NCBI GenBank assembly: GCA_018646625.1
Contig: JABGUJ010000002.1
Coordinates: 36,843-100,842 of the forward strand
DNA: 64,000 bases
Source: Candidatus Woesearchaeota archaeon
GTDB lineage: Archaea > Nanobdellota > Nanobdellia > Woesearchaeales > JABGUJ01
Direction of reading: 5' to 3'
The notes under the pieces are model-generated. The model was not told the origin of the DNA. It ran no database searches and saw only the letters and a list, made by a program, of their open reading frames with translations. The position numbers and the translations under genes were made by a program. Below, in pieces: positions 33,835 through 41,569 of the stretch (within the stretch, counting starts at the first letter, position 1; every line of letters begins with the position of its first letter).

Positions 33835-34692
33835 CTCACCCAGATAGTATAAGAAAATAGATTCCGTTCCTGAAGACTTCATGATTTTTTTATGAATCCT
33901 TTCGTATAGTATTTCTTTAAGCTTTATGCTGCTTTCTGTGACTTGATTTGATTTATTATTGAAGAATGAATTATAAACTTCATCAAATATACTATCGATA
34001 TGATCCAGAATATCTAAGTTACTTTTGGAAATATTAAATCTCTTATTACTTAGAGATTTCACTAGATAGTAAATGCTATGTTGTATTAGTAACAGATTTG
34101 AATACAAATTCCAATAGTGATTGAATCTTGTGTCCACCATTCTTTTCTTATAGATATTTCTTTTATTAAAATTATCGTAAAGGTCGATTTTGCTATAGAT
34201 TTTGCTAAGTTCATCTAGACAAGTTATCTTATTGGTTTCTAGACTTTCTCTGGTTAAATTGAATGATTCTTTTATCAAGAGAAACATTCGTCTCAGAAGA
34301 ACATGTTCTTTCCCCTCGTTTGGTTCAGTTATACTTTCAATAATTAGTTTATGTTCAGTTTCAGATGTTTTCTCGAATCCAAGCAAGCAAGATGATACTA
34401 TGCGGCCTATTAGTTCACTTTGTTCTTTGTTTTTATATTTGATCTGAATCTGATCATATCCTAAACGATATAAATCATTTAATCTAGCTCTTATCGAGAA
34501 TTCAGTTTCAAATGAGAAATCAACAGAAATATCTCTTTGTTCTTTTTTTCGTTCTACTGAAAGAAGTAATCCTTCGCCAACTTCGTTTATTTCTATCTCA
34601 TCACTTGCTTTAAGGTTTTTCGTTCTAATCCATGTAATTGGAAGAGTCACCGTATACCCTTGATTACCTTGTTTGATCAATTTTCGTTGCAT
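33772..34692 (-). CDS. AbrB-type DNA-binding domain plus PhoU-like helical domain
   Basis: A 306-residue protein. Residues 1-50 form a SpoVT/AbrB swapped-hairpin (RKLIKQGNQGYTVTLPITWI...LKASDEIEINEVGEGLLLSV). The remainder is helical with two PhoU-like halves, as in archaeal PhoU-like phosphate regulators. Such proteins are thought to control phosphate uptake genes, but no Pst transporter is in the window. The gene is divergent from the FHA/J operon, and the gap between them holds two AT-rich palindromes (34732-34746, 34761-34772) that could be its operators. Confidence 0.8.
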   Translation of the reverse strand: MQRKLIKQGNQGYTVTLPITWIRTKNLKASDEIEINEVGEGLLLSVERKKEQRDISVDFSFETEFSIRARLNDLYRLGYDQIQIKYKNKEQSELIGRIVSSCLLGFEKTSETEHKLIIESITEPNEGKEHVLLRRMFLLIKESFNLTRESLETNKITCLDELSKIYSKIDLYDNFNKRNIYKKRMVDTRFNHYWNLYSNLLLIQHSIYYLVKSLSNKRFNISKSNLDILDHIDSIFDEVYNSFFNNKSNQVTESSIKLKEILYERIHKKIMKSSGTESIFLYYLGELTRLIYVTNVPISCIISINE

Positions 34693-34731
34693 GATTAGTT
34701 ATTAACTCTCTTTCTTTTTAAAACTTTCTAA

Positions 34732-34772
34732 ATTAATATTATTAATATGACTAAAATCTAAATAATATTATT
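34732..34772. promoter_or_regulatory. two AT-rich palindromes between the AbrB-PhoU gene and the FHA operon
   Basis: ATTAATA-T-TATTAAT (34732-34746) and AATAATATTATT (34761-34772) lie 27-28 nt apart centre to centre in the divergent gap. They are perfect dyads, but base composition makes chance palindromes likely here. Confidence 0.35.
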
Positions 34773-34808
34773 TACTACTGGCAGATAATAAGATGATGAG
34801 GTGGCAAA

Positions 34809-35114
34809 ATGAGTGATAAAATTGTTAAGATTAAGAAACTAAGAGCGTTTAAGAAATTACCTCTTCAGCCAGTTATAGCTGAAGTAGCAGATATTTCTTT
34901 TAAATTACAAGATAGCGATCCTAACGCAGCCAGCAAATATAATCCTCATAAGGTTGAGCTAGAAGGGGATAGCGCTATTGCTTGTGATCCACTTTATCTC
35001 AACAAATTTGGAAATCAAAAACGTAGAGGGGATTATCGTTATTTGTTCACAGATGGTAAGTATGTGGGTTTAGCTAAGCATTACCCTAGACGTGGTTATA
35101 GACGTGTTGCTTGA
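34809..35114 (+). CDS. small basic protein of unknown function, first gene of a four-gene operon
   Basis: A 101-residue basic soluble protein (IKKLRAFKKL at the start, KHYPRRGYRRV at the end). The middle (YNPHKVELEGDSAIACDPLY, then GDYRYLFTDGKYVGLAKHY) looks like a small beta fold. AGGTGG precedes the ATG. The next gene follows 15 nt later. No family is recognised. Confidence 0.65.
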   Translation: MSDKIVKIKKLRAFKKLPLQPVIAEVADISFKLQDSDPNAASKYNPHKVELEGDSAIACDPLYLNKFGNQKRRGDYRYLFTDGKYVGLAKHYPRRGYRRVA

Positions 35115-35129
35115 TTTGTCAGGTAGAAA

Positions 35130-35924
35130 ATGAATAAGAAATTAACTAAAAAACTTGAAAGAGCAGAGATCGAAGTAGCTAGAATCGATAAAGAGTTGGC
35201 AAGATTAAAGCGCTATGTTAAGGAGCAAGGTTTTTCTTTAAGACTTGTACCTGATGATCATGTTACTCGCAGAGAATATAGCGAACGCCAAAAAGAATAC
35301 GTTAATCGCAATATGCCTATCGGATATTCATGTTGTAGTGATGAGGTATTTCGAATAAAGACATTAGTAGAAGAAGAAAGGCCAGGACATAGAAGAGTAA
35401 TAGTTTTTCTGAAGGGATTACAAAACTTTTCCGATGAACTTCCTAAAGTTGTGCGGGATAAAGACCCGTTCTTTCCAGGAGATAAAGGAATTAATTTCCG
35501 TAGTCTTAAGGGTTATAGTCTTTGGGTTCCAAACTATTCTAGAAATGTATGTCATCCTAGATCAGGAGTAGTGGAACCTCTACGGCCAAATTCATTAGTG
35601 TATAGATTTAGGGGAGATGAACTAGAAATTGTTCATTCCCCTGTACAAAGAGAACCGTTAGGTATTGTGACTTTGGAAACAAAACTAGTATTCTCAGATC
35701 ATACCAACAGCGATTACCCGCACATGAGTTTTACAAAAAGTCAGCAATTGGAATATGCTAAGAGATTATTGGGACTTGAGGAGGGAGAGTTCTGTAATCT
35801 TAATGGTTATGTTCTTAGAGGTAAGCAAAGAACGAAAGCCAAAAAATTGTTTGAGTTGATTGAAGATAGTTCTGTAGAAGTCTTTGCCAGGCCAAATATT
35901 GATTTGGGTTATATGGTTAAATAA
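35130..35924 (+). CDS. soluble protein of unknown function with N-terminal coiled coil
   Basis: A 264-residue protein. Residues 1-32 form a charged helix (KKLERAEIEVARIDKELARL), and the rest is a mixed fold with many Arg, Pro and Tyr residues, including a possible Cys pair (YSCCSD) and a conserved-looking LWVPNYSRNVCHPRSG segment. No membrane segment or recognised motif. Its position between the small basic protein and the FHA protein, with 15-nt and 13-nt gaps, marks it as part of one operon. Confidence 0.65.
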   Translation: MNKKLTKKLERAEIEVARIDKELARLKRYVKEQGFSLRLVPDDHVTRREYSERQKEYVNRNMPIGYSCCSDEVFRIKTLVEEERPGHRRVIVFLKGLQNFSDELPKVVRDKDPFFPGDKGINFRSLKGYSLWVPNYSRNVCHPRSGVVEPLRPNSLVYRFRGDELEIVHSPVQREPLGIVTLETKLVFSDHTNSDYPHMSFTKSQQLEYAKRLLGLEEGEFCNLNGYVLRGKQRTKAKKLFELIEDSSVEVFARPNIDLGYMVK

Positions 35925-35937
35925 GTGAGGGATGAAG

Positions 35938-37095
35938 ATGGGATTAAAAGAGATATTGTTTGGAAAAAAAGAGAATCCTGAACCGGAATATAAACCTGAT
36001 GAAGAGTGTGAATCAGAGGAATCTGAGAAAGAGGAACCCGAGTCCGAAATACCAGAAGTTGAAAGTCAACCTTATTTCCCGTCAGGAGTTCATTTAGTTG
36101 GTAATAATCCTTCAGGGGAAGGTCACATTGATATTTCGAAGATGCGACCCTGTGAAGTTATCCCCATAGGAAGAGGGGGACTTGAAACTCATTTAAGTAT
36201 AATTGGCGAAGATGGAGCTCTTGCAAGTTTCTTTATGGATCCAAAACCTCGTTATAGAAATAGACTTCATCCCTACATGTTTTATATTTATCCCTACGAA
36301 AGAGCCATTTCAAGGTTACACTGTCTTGTTCTGGCCGTTAATTCAATAGATGGAATTCGTCATCGAGTTGTAGATTTAGGAAGTGTAGGTGGAACTGATA
36401 TTAAAAGTAGATCTGGAGAAATAGAACGAATAGGAAAACCTTATCCGACAGATCAAGAATGGCGATGGATGCAAGTAAACCTGCCAGGATTCTTTCTCCT
36501 TCCTGATGACACCTTTGAAGATATGATGTCTGACGCCCTTAGTGAAAATTCATCTTCAGAAAGGTATGAGCTGGGAAGAAAACTTGCTGCAGAGTATAAC
36601 AGAGGAGTCTCACGTCTTTTGTGTGATGGTGATTTGATTAGACTTATAAGTAAGGATCTAGGGGATCACTGCTCTGTTCGTTATATTGATACAAGAGATA
36701 ATTCAGCTAACGGGTGTGGAAATAACTCTGTCAGACATTATTTAGATGATGAGTTTAATTATAGCAGCTTATTGGCAGAATTTCCTGTAAATGAAGGCGT
36801 TCATTCTGGAGATGATTTCTCTCGCAATGCTTTAGGATTATATTTGCATAAAGATGAACTTGGGGATGTTGTATCTTCGCGAGACCCCTATAAGATCATC
36901 GGAGTTAAAGATAGCGACGATCTAGATAGACGCACGCTTCGTCGAGTATATTGTGCAGTTCTTAATACTATTGGAGCAGATTTAGTCAGTGCTAAATCTA
37001 AAAGAGATCCGAACTGGTGTCGTGTTGCTTCAATGCTTCAACAAAAAGTGACTGAATCCTATAAACTAATTTGTAAAAGACATGGGTTTGAATGA
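35938..37095 (+). CDS. FHA-domain protein with large insertion and C-terminal degenerate J-like domain
   Basis: A 385-residue protein. After MGLKEILFG and an acidic linker (11-45), an FHA domain is visible: IPIGRG (G78-R79), ERAISRLHCLV (S125-R126-x-H128), VDLGSVGGTDI (146-155), and the closing LLCDGDLIRLIS, separated from the GT by an insert of roughly 60 residues. FHA domains bind phosphothreonine peptides. Residues 316 to the end match a J-domain layout (DPYKIIGV, RRVYCAVLN, ESYKLICKRHG), but the HPD tripeptide is replaced by GAD, so Hsp70 stimulation is doubtful. ATG 35938 is preferred over 35932 because GAGGG is then properly spaced and because the next gene's protein also begins MGLK. 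Confidence 0.7.
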   Translation: MGLKEILFGKKENPEPEYKPDEECESEESEKEEPESEIPEVESQPYFPSGVHLVGNNPSGEGHIDISKMRPCEVIPIGRGGLETHLSIIGEDGALASFFMDPKPRYRNRLHPYMFYIYPYERAISRLHCLVLAVNSIDGIRHRVVDLGSVGGTDIKSRSGEIERIGKPYPTDQEWRWMQVNLPGFFLLPDDTFEDMMSDALSENSSSERYELGRKLAAEYNRGVSRLLCDGDLIRLISKDLGDHCSVRYIDTRDNSANGCGNNSVRHYLDDEFNYSSLLAEFPVNEGVHSGDDFSRNALGLYLHKDELGDVVSSRDPYKIIGVKDSDDLDRRTLRRVYCAVLNTIGADLVSAKSKRDPNWCRVASMLQQKVTESYKLICKRHGFE

Positions 37096-37147
37096 TGATT
37101 GCTTGCTAAGATAGATTATGAAAATAGAGACTGGTGGTGCATTAAAA

Positions 37148-37567
37148 ATGGGATTGAAAGACAAATTGATTATGAAGGATGATAAAGGTGTGGAAGAGAA
37201 TCGTGAACTTAAATTGGTCGTATTAGCTCAATTAGTGAGAACATTATCTCCATCAGTTGAAGCTTATGAGCCTGCAGGTCTTGTCTTAAAGATGATTTAC
37301 GAATCAGGGGACCCGTTAGACGGTACATTTGGAATGTATTTTAGAATTTCTGAACCGCAAAGAGTTGGAGCAGTCTGCAAGGATCACCGTGGATACGGTT
37401 TTGATTTCACCAAATCAGATGATGACGGAAGGCCAATGAGAGAAGCGTATCAAGATGCATTGTCATTTGGAAGGGCACTTTCTAATAATCCTCGATTTGA
37501 GACCTTAGTTGCAGATGGGATCGTTGCAGATCGTTTTGGATGGTATATAACTAAAGTTGGAGAATAA
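37148..37567 (+). CDS. soluble protein of unknown function, last gene of the FHA operon
   Basis: A 139-residue protein that begins MGLKDKL, nearly the same as the MGLKEIL of the FHA protein, which may be a shared N-terminal helix. The start is set at ATG 37148 after GGTGGTG (37134-37140); an ATG at 37118 gives a longer frame. The C-terminal part (GLVLKMIYESG, GMYFRISEPQRVGAVC, GFDFTKSDD) looks like a small alpha/beta domain. It ends 47 nt from a convergent ABC exporter. Confidence 0.65.
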   Translation: MGLKDKLIMKDDKGVEENRELKLVVLAQLVRTLSPSVEAYEPAGLVLKMIYESGDPLDGTFGMYFRISEPQRVGAVCKDHRGYGFDFTKSDDDGRPMREAYQDALSFGRALSNNPRFETLVADGIVADRFGWYITKVGE

Positions 37568-37614
37568 TTCAGTAAATAAGAGTTCACTAATCTCTAAGCT
37601 TTACTAATTTCTTT

Positions 37615-39387
37615 TTATTTTTTACTAGACTGCTGGAGAAATTCTTTAAACAATCCCCTCTTCCTAGATAATTCAGAGAAAGTTCCTTGTTGTACTATCT
37701 TTCCATTATCAAAAACTAGTATCCTATCTGAATTTTTTAATGTTGTTAACCTGTGAGCAATAGTGATAGTTGTTTTGTTGGCAAATATTCTTTCAATATT
37801 TTTTTGAATTATACTTTCATTTGTATTATCTAAAGCAGATGTGGCCTCATCGAATATTAAGATGTCTGGTGACTTTAATATTAATCTAGCCAGCGCAATC
37901 CGTTGTTTTTGTCCACCACTTAGATTGTTACCATTTTCTGCAACCTTTCCATTTAATCCGCCCAACTTATGCATTATTTCATGATGAATATTTGCTTTTT
38001 TAATGGCTTCAATAATTTCATCATTACTCATCTTCTTAGAACAACCATACAATATATTTTCTTTAATCGTTCCTGAGAAGATGTATGTTTTCTGTGGAAC
38101 ATATGCAATTCTATCTGCAATCTCATCTCTAGTTAAAGAATCTAAATTCTTTCCAAGAAATAGAATCTCACCTTTGTAATTGTGTGCAAGTCTTAACAAT
38201 ATTCTGATTAACGTTGATTTACCACAACCCGAAGCACCAGCAATTCCTATCTTTTCGCCCTCTTTAATATTCAAGTTTATTTTTTTCAGAACTGTATCCT
38301 TCTTTCCAGTGTAGTTAAATGATAATTTTCTAATTTTCAAGATATCTCTAGCGTGTTCAATTCTTATTCTCTTCTGAGCTCTGAATGATTTATCAACAGG
38401 TTGAGTCATTAATCCGTGCAAATCTTGAACTTTAATTGAGCTTTCATGAGCTTCATCCAGTATTCTATGAATCTGTCTTAAAGGACTTACGACGCTCATA
38501 AATAAAATTGAATAAGTTAGTATATCTCCTTTAGTGATTATTCCATTCACTGCAAAGTATATGGAAATACTTACAACAAGAACATAGAAGAATGCTTCAT
38601 TAAGATATTTTGCTGCATCATAGAATGCCATACAGATATGATGTTTAATCTCAATTTTTCTTAGATTTTCAGCAATGTTCTCAACTTTCTTCACTTCAAT
38701 ATCTGCAGTATTTGAAACTCTGATAGTTTCTAAACCACCCATCATCTCAACAACCTTGCCGTCGATCTTTTCCTTCCCTCTTAAAAGAGAAACTCTGATT
38801 CCTTTTTGTGATGATATCTGTCTTAGAACAATAAATAGTCCTGCAGGAATAACTAAGATCATAAATGATGCAAGAGCTGGCTTTTGATAGAATGCAATTA
38901 TCAAAGCAGCAATAGCGGCAAAAAATGAAGGGAAAAAGTCTAAGAACCCTAGTTTGAGTAGTCTTATCAATCCCTGAATCGATCTGAATATTTTACCATG
39001 CAATGCGCCAATCTGATATTTATTAATGAAATCTCCAATATCGGTCTTAAGAAGATGAGCTATTACTTTTACAGTCTGTTTTTTCTCAGTTTGTGTGGCA
39101 ATATTCTCAACCATGTATTTTCTTAATATTGTGAATGCTTCTTTTGAAAGTATTATTACAAGAATTAGAATCAAGAAGGGTATGGCAATTCCAAATGTTG
39201 GCTTACTTAACCCAATCATTTTATCAACAAACTTCCCCAGAATAACTGCGGGTAAATTGGTGAGAAAACCAGTAATAATCATAATTAAGGTGGCAAAGAA
39301 TAAACTAATCTTCTCTTTTTTGTGTAATCTCTTCGAAACTCTACCAAAGCCTCGAAATATATCCCTCAATTCAGTAAAAAATGCCAT
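37615..39387 (-). CDS. ABC exporter half-transporter (second copy type)
   Basis: A 590-residue fused permease-ATPase. Six helices fill about 20-320. The ATPase has Walker A GASGCGKS, signature NLSGGQKQRIALARL, Walker B ILIFDEA and H-loop AHRLTTL. It begins one base after the rtcA stop if the ATG at 39387 is used (a GTG at 39402 overlaps rtcA), so it is in the rtcA operon. It is only distantly like the exporter at 25863. The substrate is unknown. Confidence 0.88.
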   Translation of the reverse strand: MAFFTELRDIFRGFGRVSKRLHKKEKISLFFATLIMIITGFLTNLPAVILGKFVDKMIGLSKPTFGIAIPFLILILVIILSKEAFTILRKYMVENIATQTEKKQTVKVIAHLLKTDIGDFINKYQIGALHGKIFRSIQGLIRLLKLGFLDFFPSFFAAIAALIIAFYQKPALASFMILVIPAGLFIVLRQISSQKGIRVSLLRGKEKIDGKVVEMMGGLETIRVSNTADIEVKKVENIAENLRKIEIKHHICMAFYDAAKYLNEAFFYVLVVSISIYFAVNGIITKGDILTYSILFMSVVSPLRQIHRILDEAHESSIKVQDLHGLMTQPVDKSFRAQKRIRIEHARDILKIRKLSFNYTGKKDTVLKKINLNIKEGEKIGIAGASGCGKSTLIRILLRLAHNYKGEILFLGKNLDSLTRDEIADRIAYVPQKTYIFSGTIKENILYGCSKKMSNDEIIEAIKKANIHHEIMHKLGGLNGKVAENGNNLSGGQKQRIALARLILKSPDILIFDEATSALDNTNESIIQKNIERIFANKTTITIAHRLTTLKNSDRILVFDNGKIVQQGTFSELSRKRGLFKEFLQQSSKK

Positions 39388-39388
39388 C

Positions 39389-40441
39389 TTATTTCTCAAC
39401 ACTTATTATCTTCTTTTCTTCATCAATATTAAACTTTACGTCTAAAAACTGTTCAGTAACATAAATATTAGTTAAAGTATGATTAGTTATCTCCGAAACT
39501 TTAATCTTTCCTCCAAATACACCCATGTAGGGTATAAGATTATCTGCTAAATGTTTATCAACAGGAGCATTTGTAGATATTTCATCGATTAATGCTTTTG
39601 CACACTCTTCACCTACTAGTTCTGCTTTTTTACCTTTTTCTCCCAGATTATCAGAGCCCAGGATTATAGGATTAAGTAGATCAAGATCATCTTGTCCAAA
39701 CAAAGCCCATAAAGTGATGCCTGTACCTGTACACTCAGTTTCAGAATAAATAGTTTGTATGTTAACTGGCACATTATATTTTGATAAGATGTGTTGTGCA
39801 GCTCTTGCTTGGCGTTCAGCAACTTCCGCTTTAGATAACTCTTTAGATGCGTGAGAAGTTCCTCTTATGCATATTAGTTTCTTCTGCTTAGTCAAATCAA
39901 GTGAAGGTAAAAAAGCCACATCATCCATAAATTTAGGATGGACATTCACATCAACTTTTCCTTGTCCTTTAGGATAATAACCTCGTTTTTCTACATTTAT
40001 TGAGACTGTTGCAAAACGTTTTAGTTGAGGCAGAACTATATTGATTAGATAATCCATTTGCATAGACCATTTAACATCTGTACCTCCAGTTATTACAAAT
40101 CTTGACTTTTGTTTTGATAATGATGCAGGAAACAATAAACATTGTAGAAGTAAAGTGATAGATCCTGCGGTGCCGATATCTAATTTCACAGTTTTAGGAT
40201 CATATTTCTTGGGAGTGTAGGTTAATGAGTCGCTTCCCAGAACTGCTCCTTCAACTTCAGGATCACACATGTCCTTTAATGCAGTAATACAAGATAGATG
40301 CTGTGCTTTTAATCCAGGATTAGATCGACCTTTACGAATGTTAGAAATCTCAAATGGCTTGCCTAAAAGAGTGGATAATGCCAATGCAGAACGTACTATC
40401 TGTCCCCCACCCTCTCCATAATTCCCATCTAGTTCAATCAT
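39389..40441 (-). CDS. rtcA: RNA 3'-terminal phosphate cyclase
   Basis: A 350-residue protein with the RtcA signatures: DGNYGEGGGQIVRSALALS (5-23), KGRSNPGLKAQHLSC, GTAGSITLLLQCLLFP, and GVFGGKIKVSEIT late in the chain. The enzyme uses ATP to turn an RNA 3'-phosphate into a 2',3'-cyclic phosphate through an adenylated His; a His occurs near the end of the chain in the EITNHTLTN segment (family position of the nucleophile not checked). Its ATG overlaps the stop of a 58-residue gene (ATGA), and the ABC exporter follows at once, an unusual partner. No rtcB is in the window. Confidence 0.92.
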   Translation of the reverse strand: MIELDGNYGEGGGQIVRSALALSTLLGKPFEISNIRKGRSNPGLKAQHLSCITALKDMCDPEVEGAVLGSDSLTYTPKKYDPKTVKLDIGTAGSITLLLQCLLFPASLSKQKSRFVITGGTDVKWSMQMDYLINIVLPQLKRFATVSINVEKRGYYPKGQGKVDVNVHPKFMDDVAFLPSLDLTKQKKLICIRGTSHASKELSKAEVAERQARAAQHILSKYNVPVNIQTIYSETECTGTGITLWALFGQDDLDLLNPIILGSDNLGEKGKKAELVGEECAKALIDEISTNAPVDKHLADNLIPYMGVFGGKIKVSEITNHTLTNIYVTEQFLDVKFNIDEEKKIISVEK

Positions 40442-40614
40442 TTCCTTGGGTGAAACTTAACAACTTTCTTTATTTTACTCTTTAACTTATCTAGAAGATC
40501 TATTTCTTTCTTAAACTCCTTATCTTGACGTTGTAGTTGATTCTTTGTAAATATTTGTTCATCTTCTTTGACAAGTTTGTCGAAATCTTTTTTATGACGT
40601 ATCTTTCGTTCCAT
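40438..40614 (-). CDS. small charged protein, 58 residues, coupled to rtcA
   Basis: The minus-strand frame from ATG 40614 to TGA 40438-40440 encodes 58 residues starting MERKIRHKKDFDKLV and ending KKVVKFHPRK. It is very rich in Lys, Asp, Glu and Gln and predicted to be a single helix or coiled coil. GAGGT stands 4-8 nt before the ATG; the gene begins 2 nt after the wHTH gene's stop and its stop overlaps the rtcA start by 4 nt. This tight packing strongly supports translation. No family is recognised; an RNA-binding accessory is conceivable. Confidence 0.72.
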   Translation of the reverse strand: MERKIRHKKDFDKLVKEDEQIFTKNQLQRQDKEFKKEIDLLDKLKSKIKKVVKFHPRK

Positions 40615-40616
40615 TC

Positions 40617-41309
40617 TTACCTCTTTTTCAGAACAATAATATTAGATCTTCCTTTCTTTATTTTCTCTACAATTCCTTTAGATTCAAGTTCTGATACAAT
40701 TAAACTTATTTTTGCTTCAGATAACGGAAATTCTTTTCTTAGTTCTTTCTGCGTTACTCGTTTTCCTGATCGTTTTATGAAGTTGATAACTTGTCCTAAT
40801 TCATCATCAAAGCCTTTATTCTTACCATTCTTCGTTCTTACAAACGCAAATACAATAACAACTAATGCGCCAATCCATACTATAGTTAGCAAAATTTTAG
40901 TAATACTAAACTCAAACCTATCATCCTTAGGTTGTGATAGTGGTTCTTGAACTTCTTCAACTACGTATTCAAGCTCATCTACTCCAAAGTCTATCTCTGG
41001 AAGAAGAAATAAATCTAGTACAAACTCCCCTTCGGTTGTGATTGTAATATTCTCAGTCGCACTTAATTCATCATCTAGCGATGATCTTGTGGCGATAATA
41101 TAGGTACCAGGAGATAACATAACCTCATAAGTACCTTCAGTTACAACAATTCGTTGGTATGGTTCGGAATTCACTTCCACGATTGCTTTAGGTACAATCT
41201 CTAACCCTGCATCATACAGCGTACCGCTAACTTTGGCAGCAAAAACTTGCTGTGTAAATAGCACTAAAACTAATATTGCCAGTATCGCTAGAAAATATCT
41301 TGATTTCAT
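40617..41309 (-). CDS. membrane-tethered winged-helix transcription regulator
   Basis: A 230-residue protein with a signal peptide (about 6-25), an extracellular beta domain (about 27-115) with a carboxypeptidase-regulatory-like repeat (GTLYDAGLEIVPKAIVEVN), a membrane helix (about 138-158), and a cytosolic winged helix (DELGQVINFIKRSGKRVTQK, then EAKISLIVSELESKGIVEKI). Archaea have families with this layout, thought to sense outside signals. Start at ATG 41309, 25-30 nt after a minus-strand TATA (TTTTATATGG); upstream in-frame TTG codons are less likely. It heads an operon with the 58-residue gene, rtcA and the ABC exporter. Confidence 0.82.
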   Translation of the reverse strand: MKSRYFLAILAILVLVLFTQQVFAAKVSGTLYDAGLEIVPKAIVEVNSEPYQRIVVTEGTYEVMLSPGTYIIATRSSLDDELSATENITITTEGEFVLDLFLLPEIDFGVDELEYVVEEVQEPLSQPKDDRFEFSITKILLTIVWIGALVVIVFAFVRTKNGKNKGFDDELGQVINFIKRSGKRVTQKELRKEFPLSEAKISLIVSELESKGIVEKIKKGRSNIIVLKKR

Positions 41310-41467
41310 GTGTGTTGAGAACATCAATCCATATAAAAATCTTTTCAAGAAATATTAGGAGATTATAGCTAATATGCATCCTGCGTAAAGTAAAAGAAGA
41401 CCAGGTAAAGCTTTGTAAAGTATTAGAACATCTTAACGATCTTCTTTTTTTGTCCCGAGAAAGTATC

Positions 41468-41476
41468 TTTATAAAG
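41468..41476 (+). promoter_or_regulatory. TATA box of the secreted coiled-coil gene
   Basis: TTTATAAAG predicts a transcript start near 41495, giving an unusually long leader of about 75 nt for this window. Confidence 0.5.
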
Positions 41477-41496
41477 AAAACAGACGTATTCAGTTA

Positions 41497-41529
41497 TGCT
41501 GGTTTGGCACGATTTATGCCGAGCCAACA
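41497..41529 (+). promoter_or_regulatory. stem-loop in the leader of the secreted coiled-coil gene
   Basis: Arms TGCTGGTTTGGC and GCCGAGCCAACA pair over 12 positions with one mismatch and two G-T (G-U) pairs around a 9-nt loop (acgatttat). It begins at the predicted transcript start and ends about 25 nt before GGAGG, so it could stabilise the 5' end or bind a regulator. Confidence 0.45.
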
Positions 41530-41569
41530 GGATGACAATTATCAGAAACTTACGGAGGATTGATGTATT

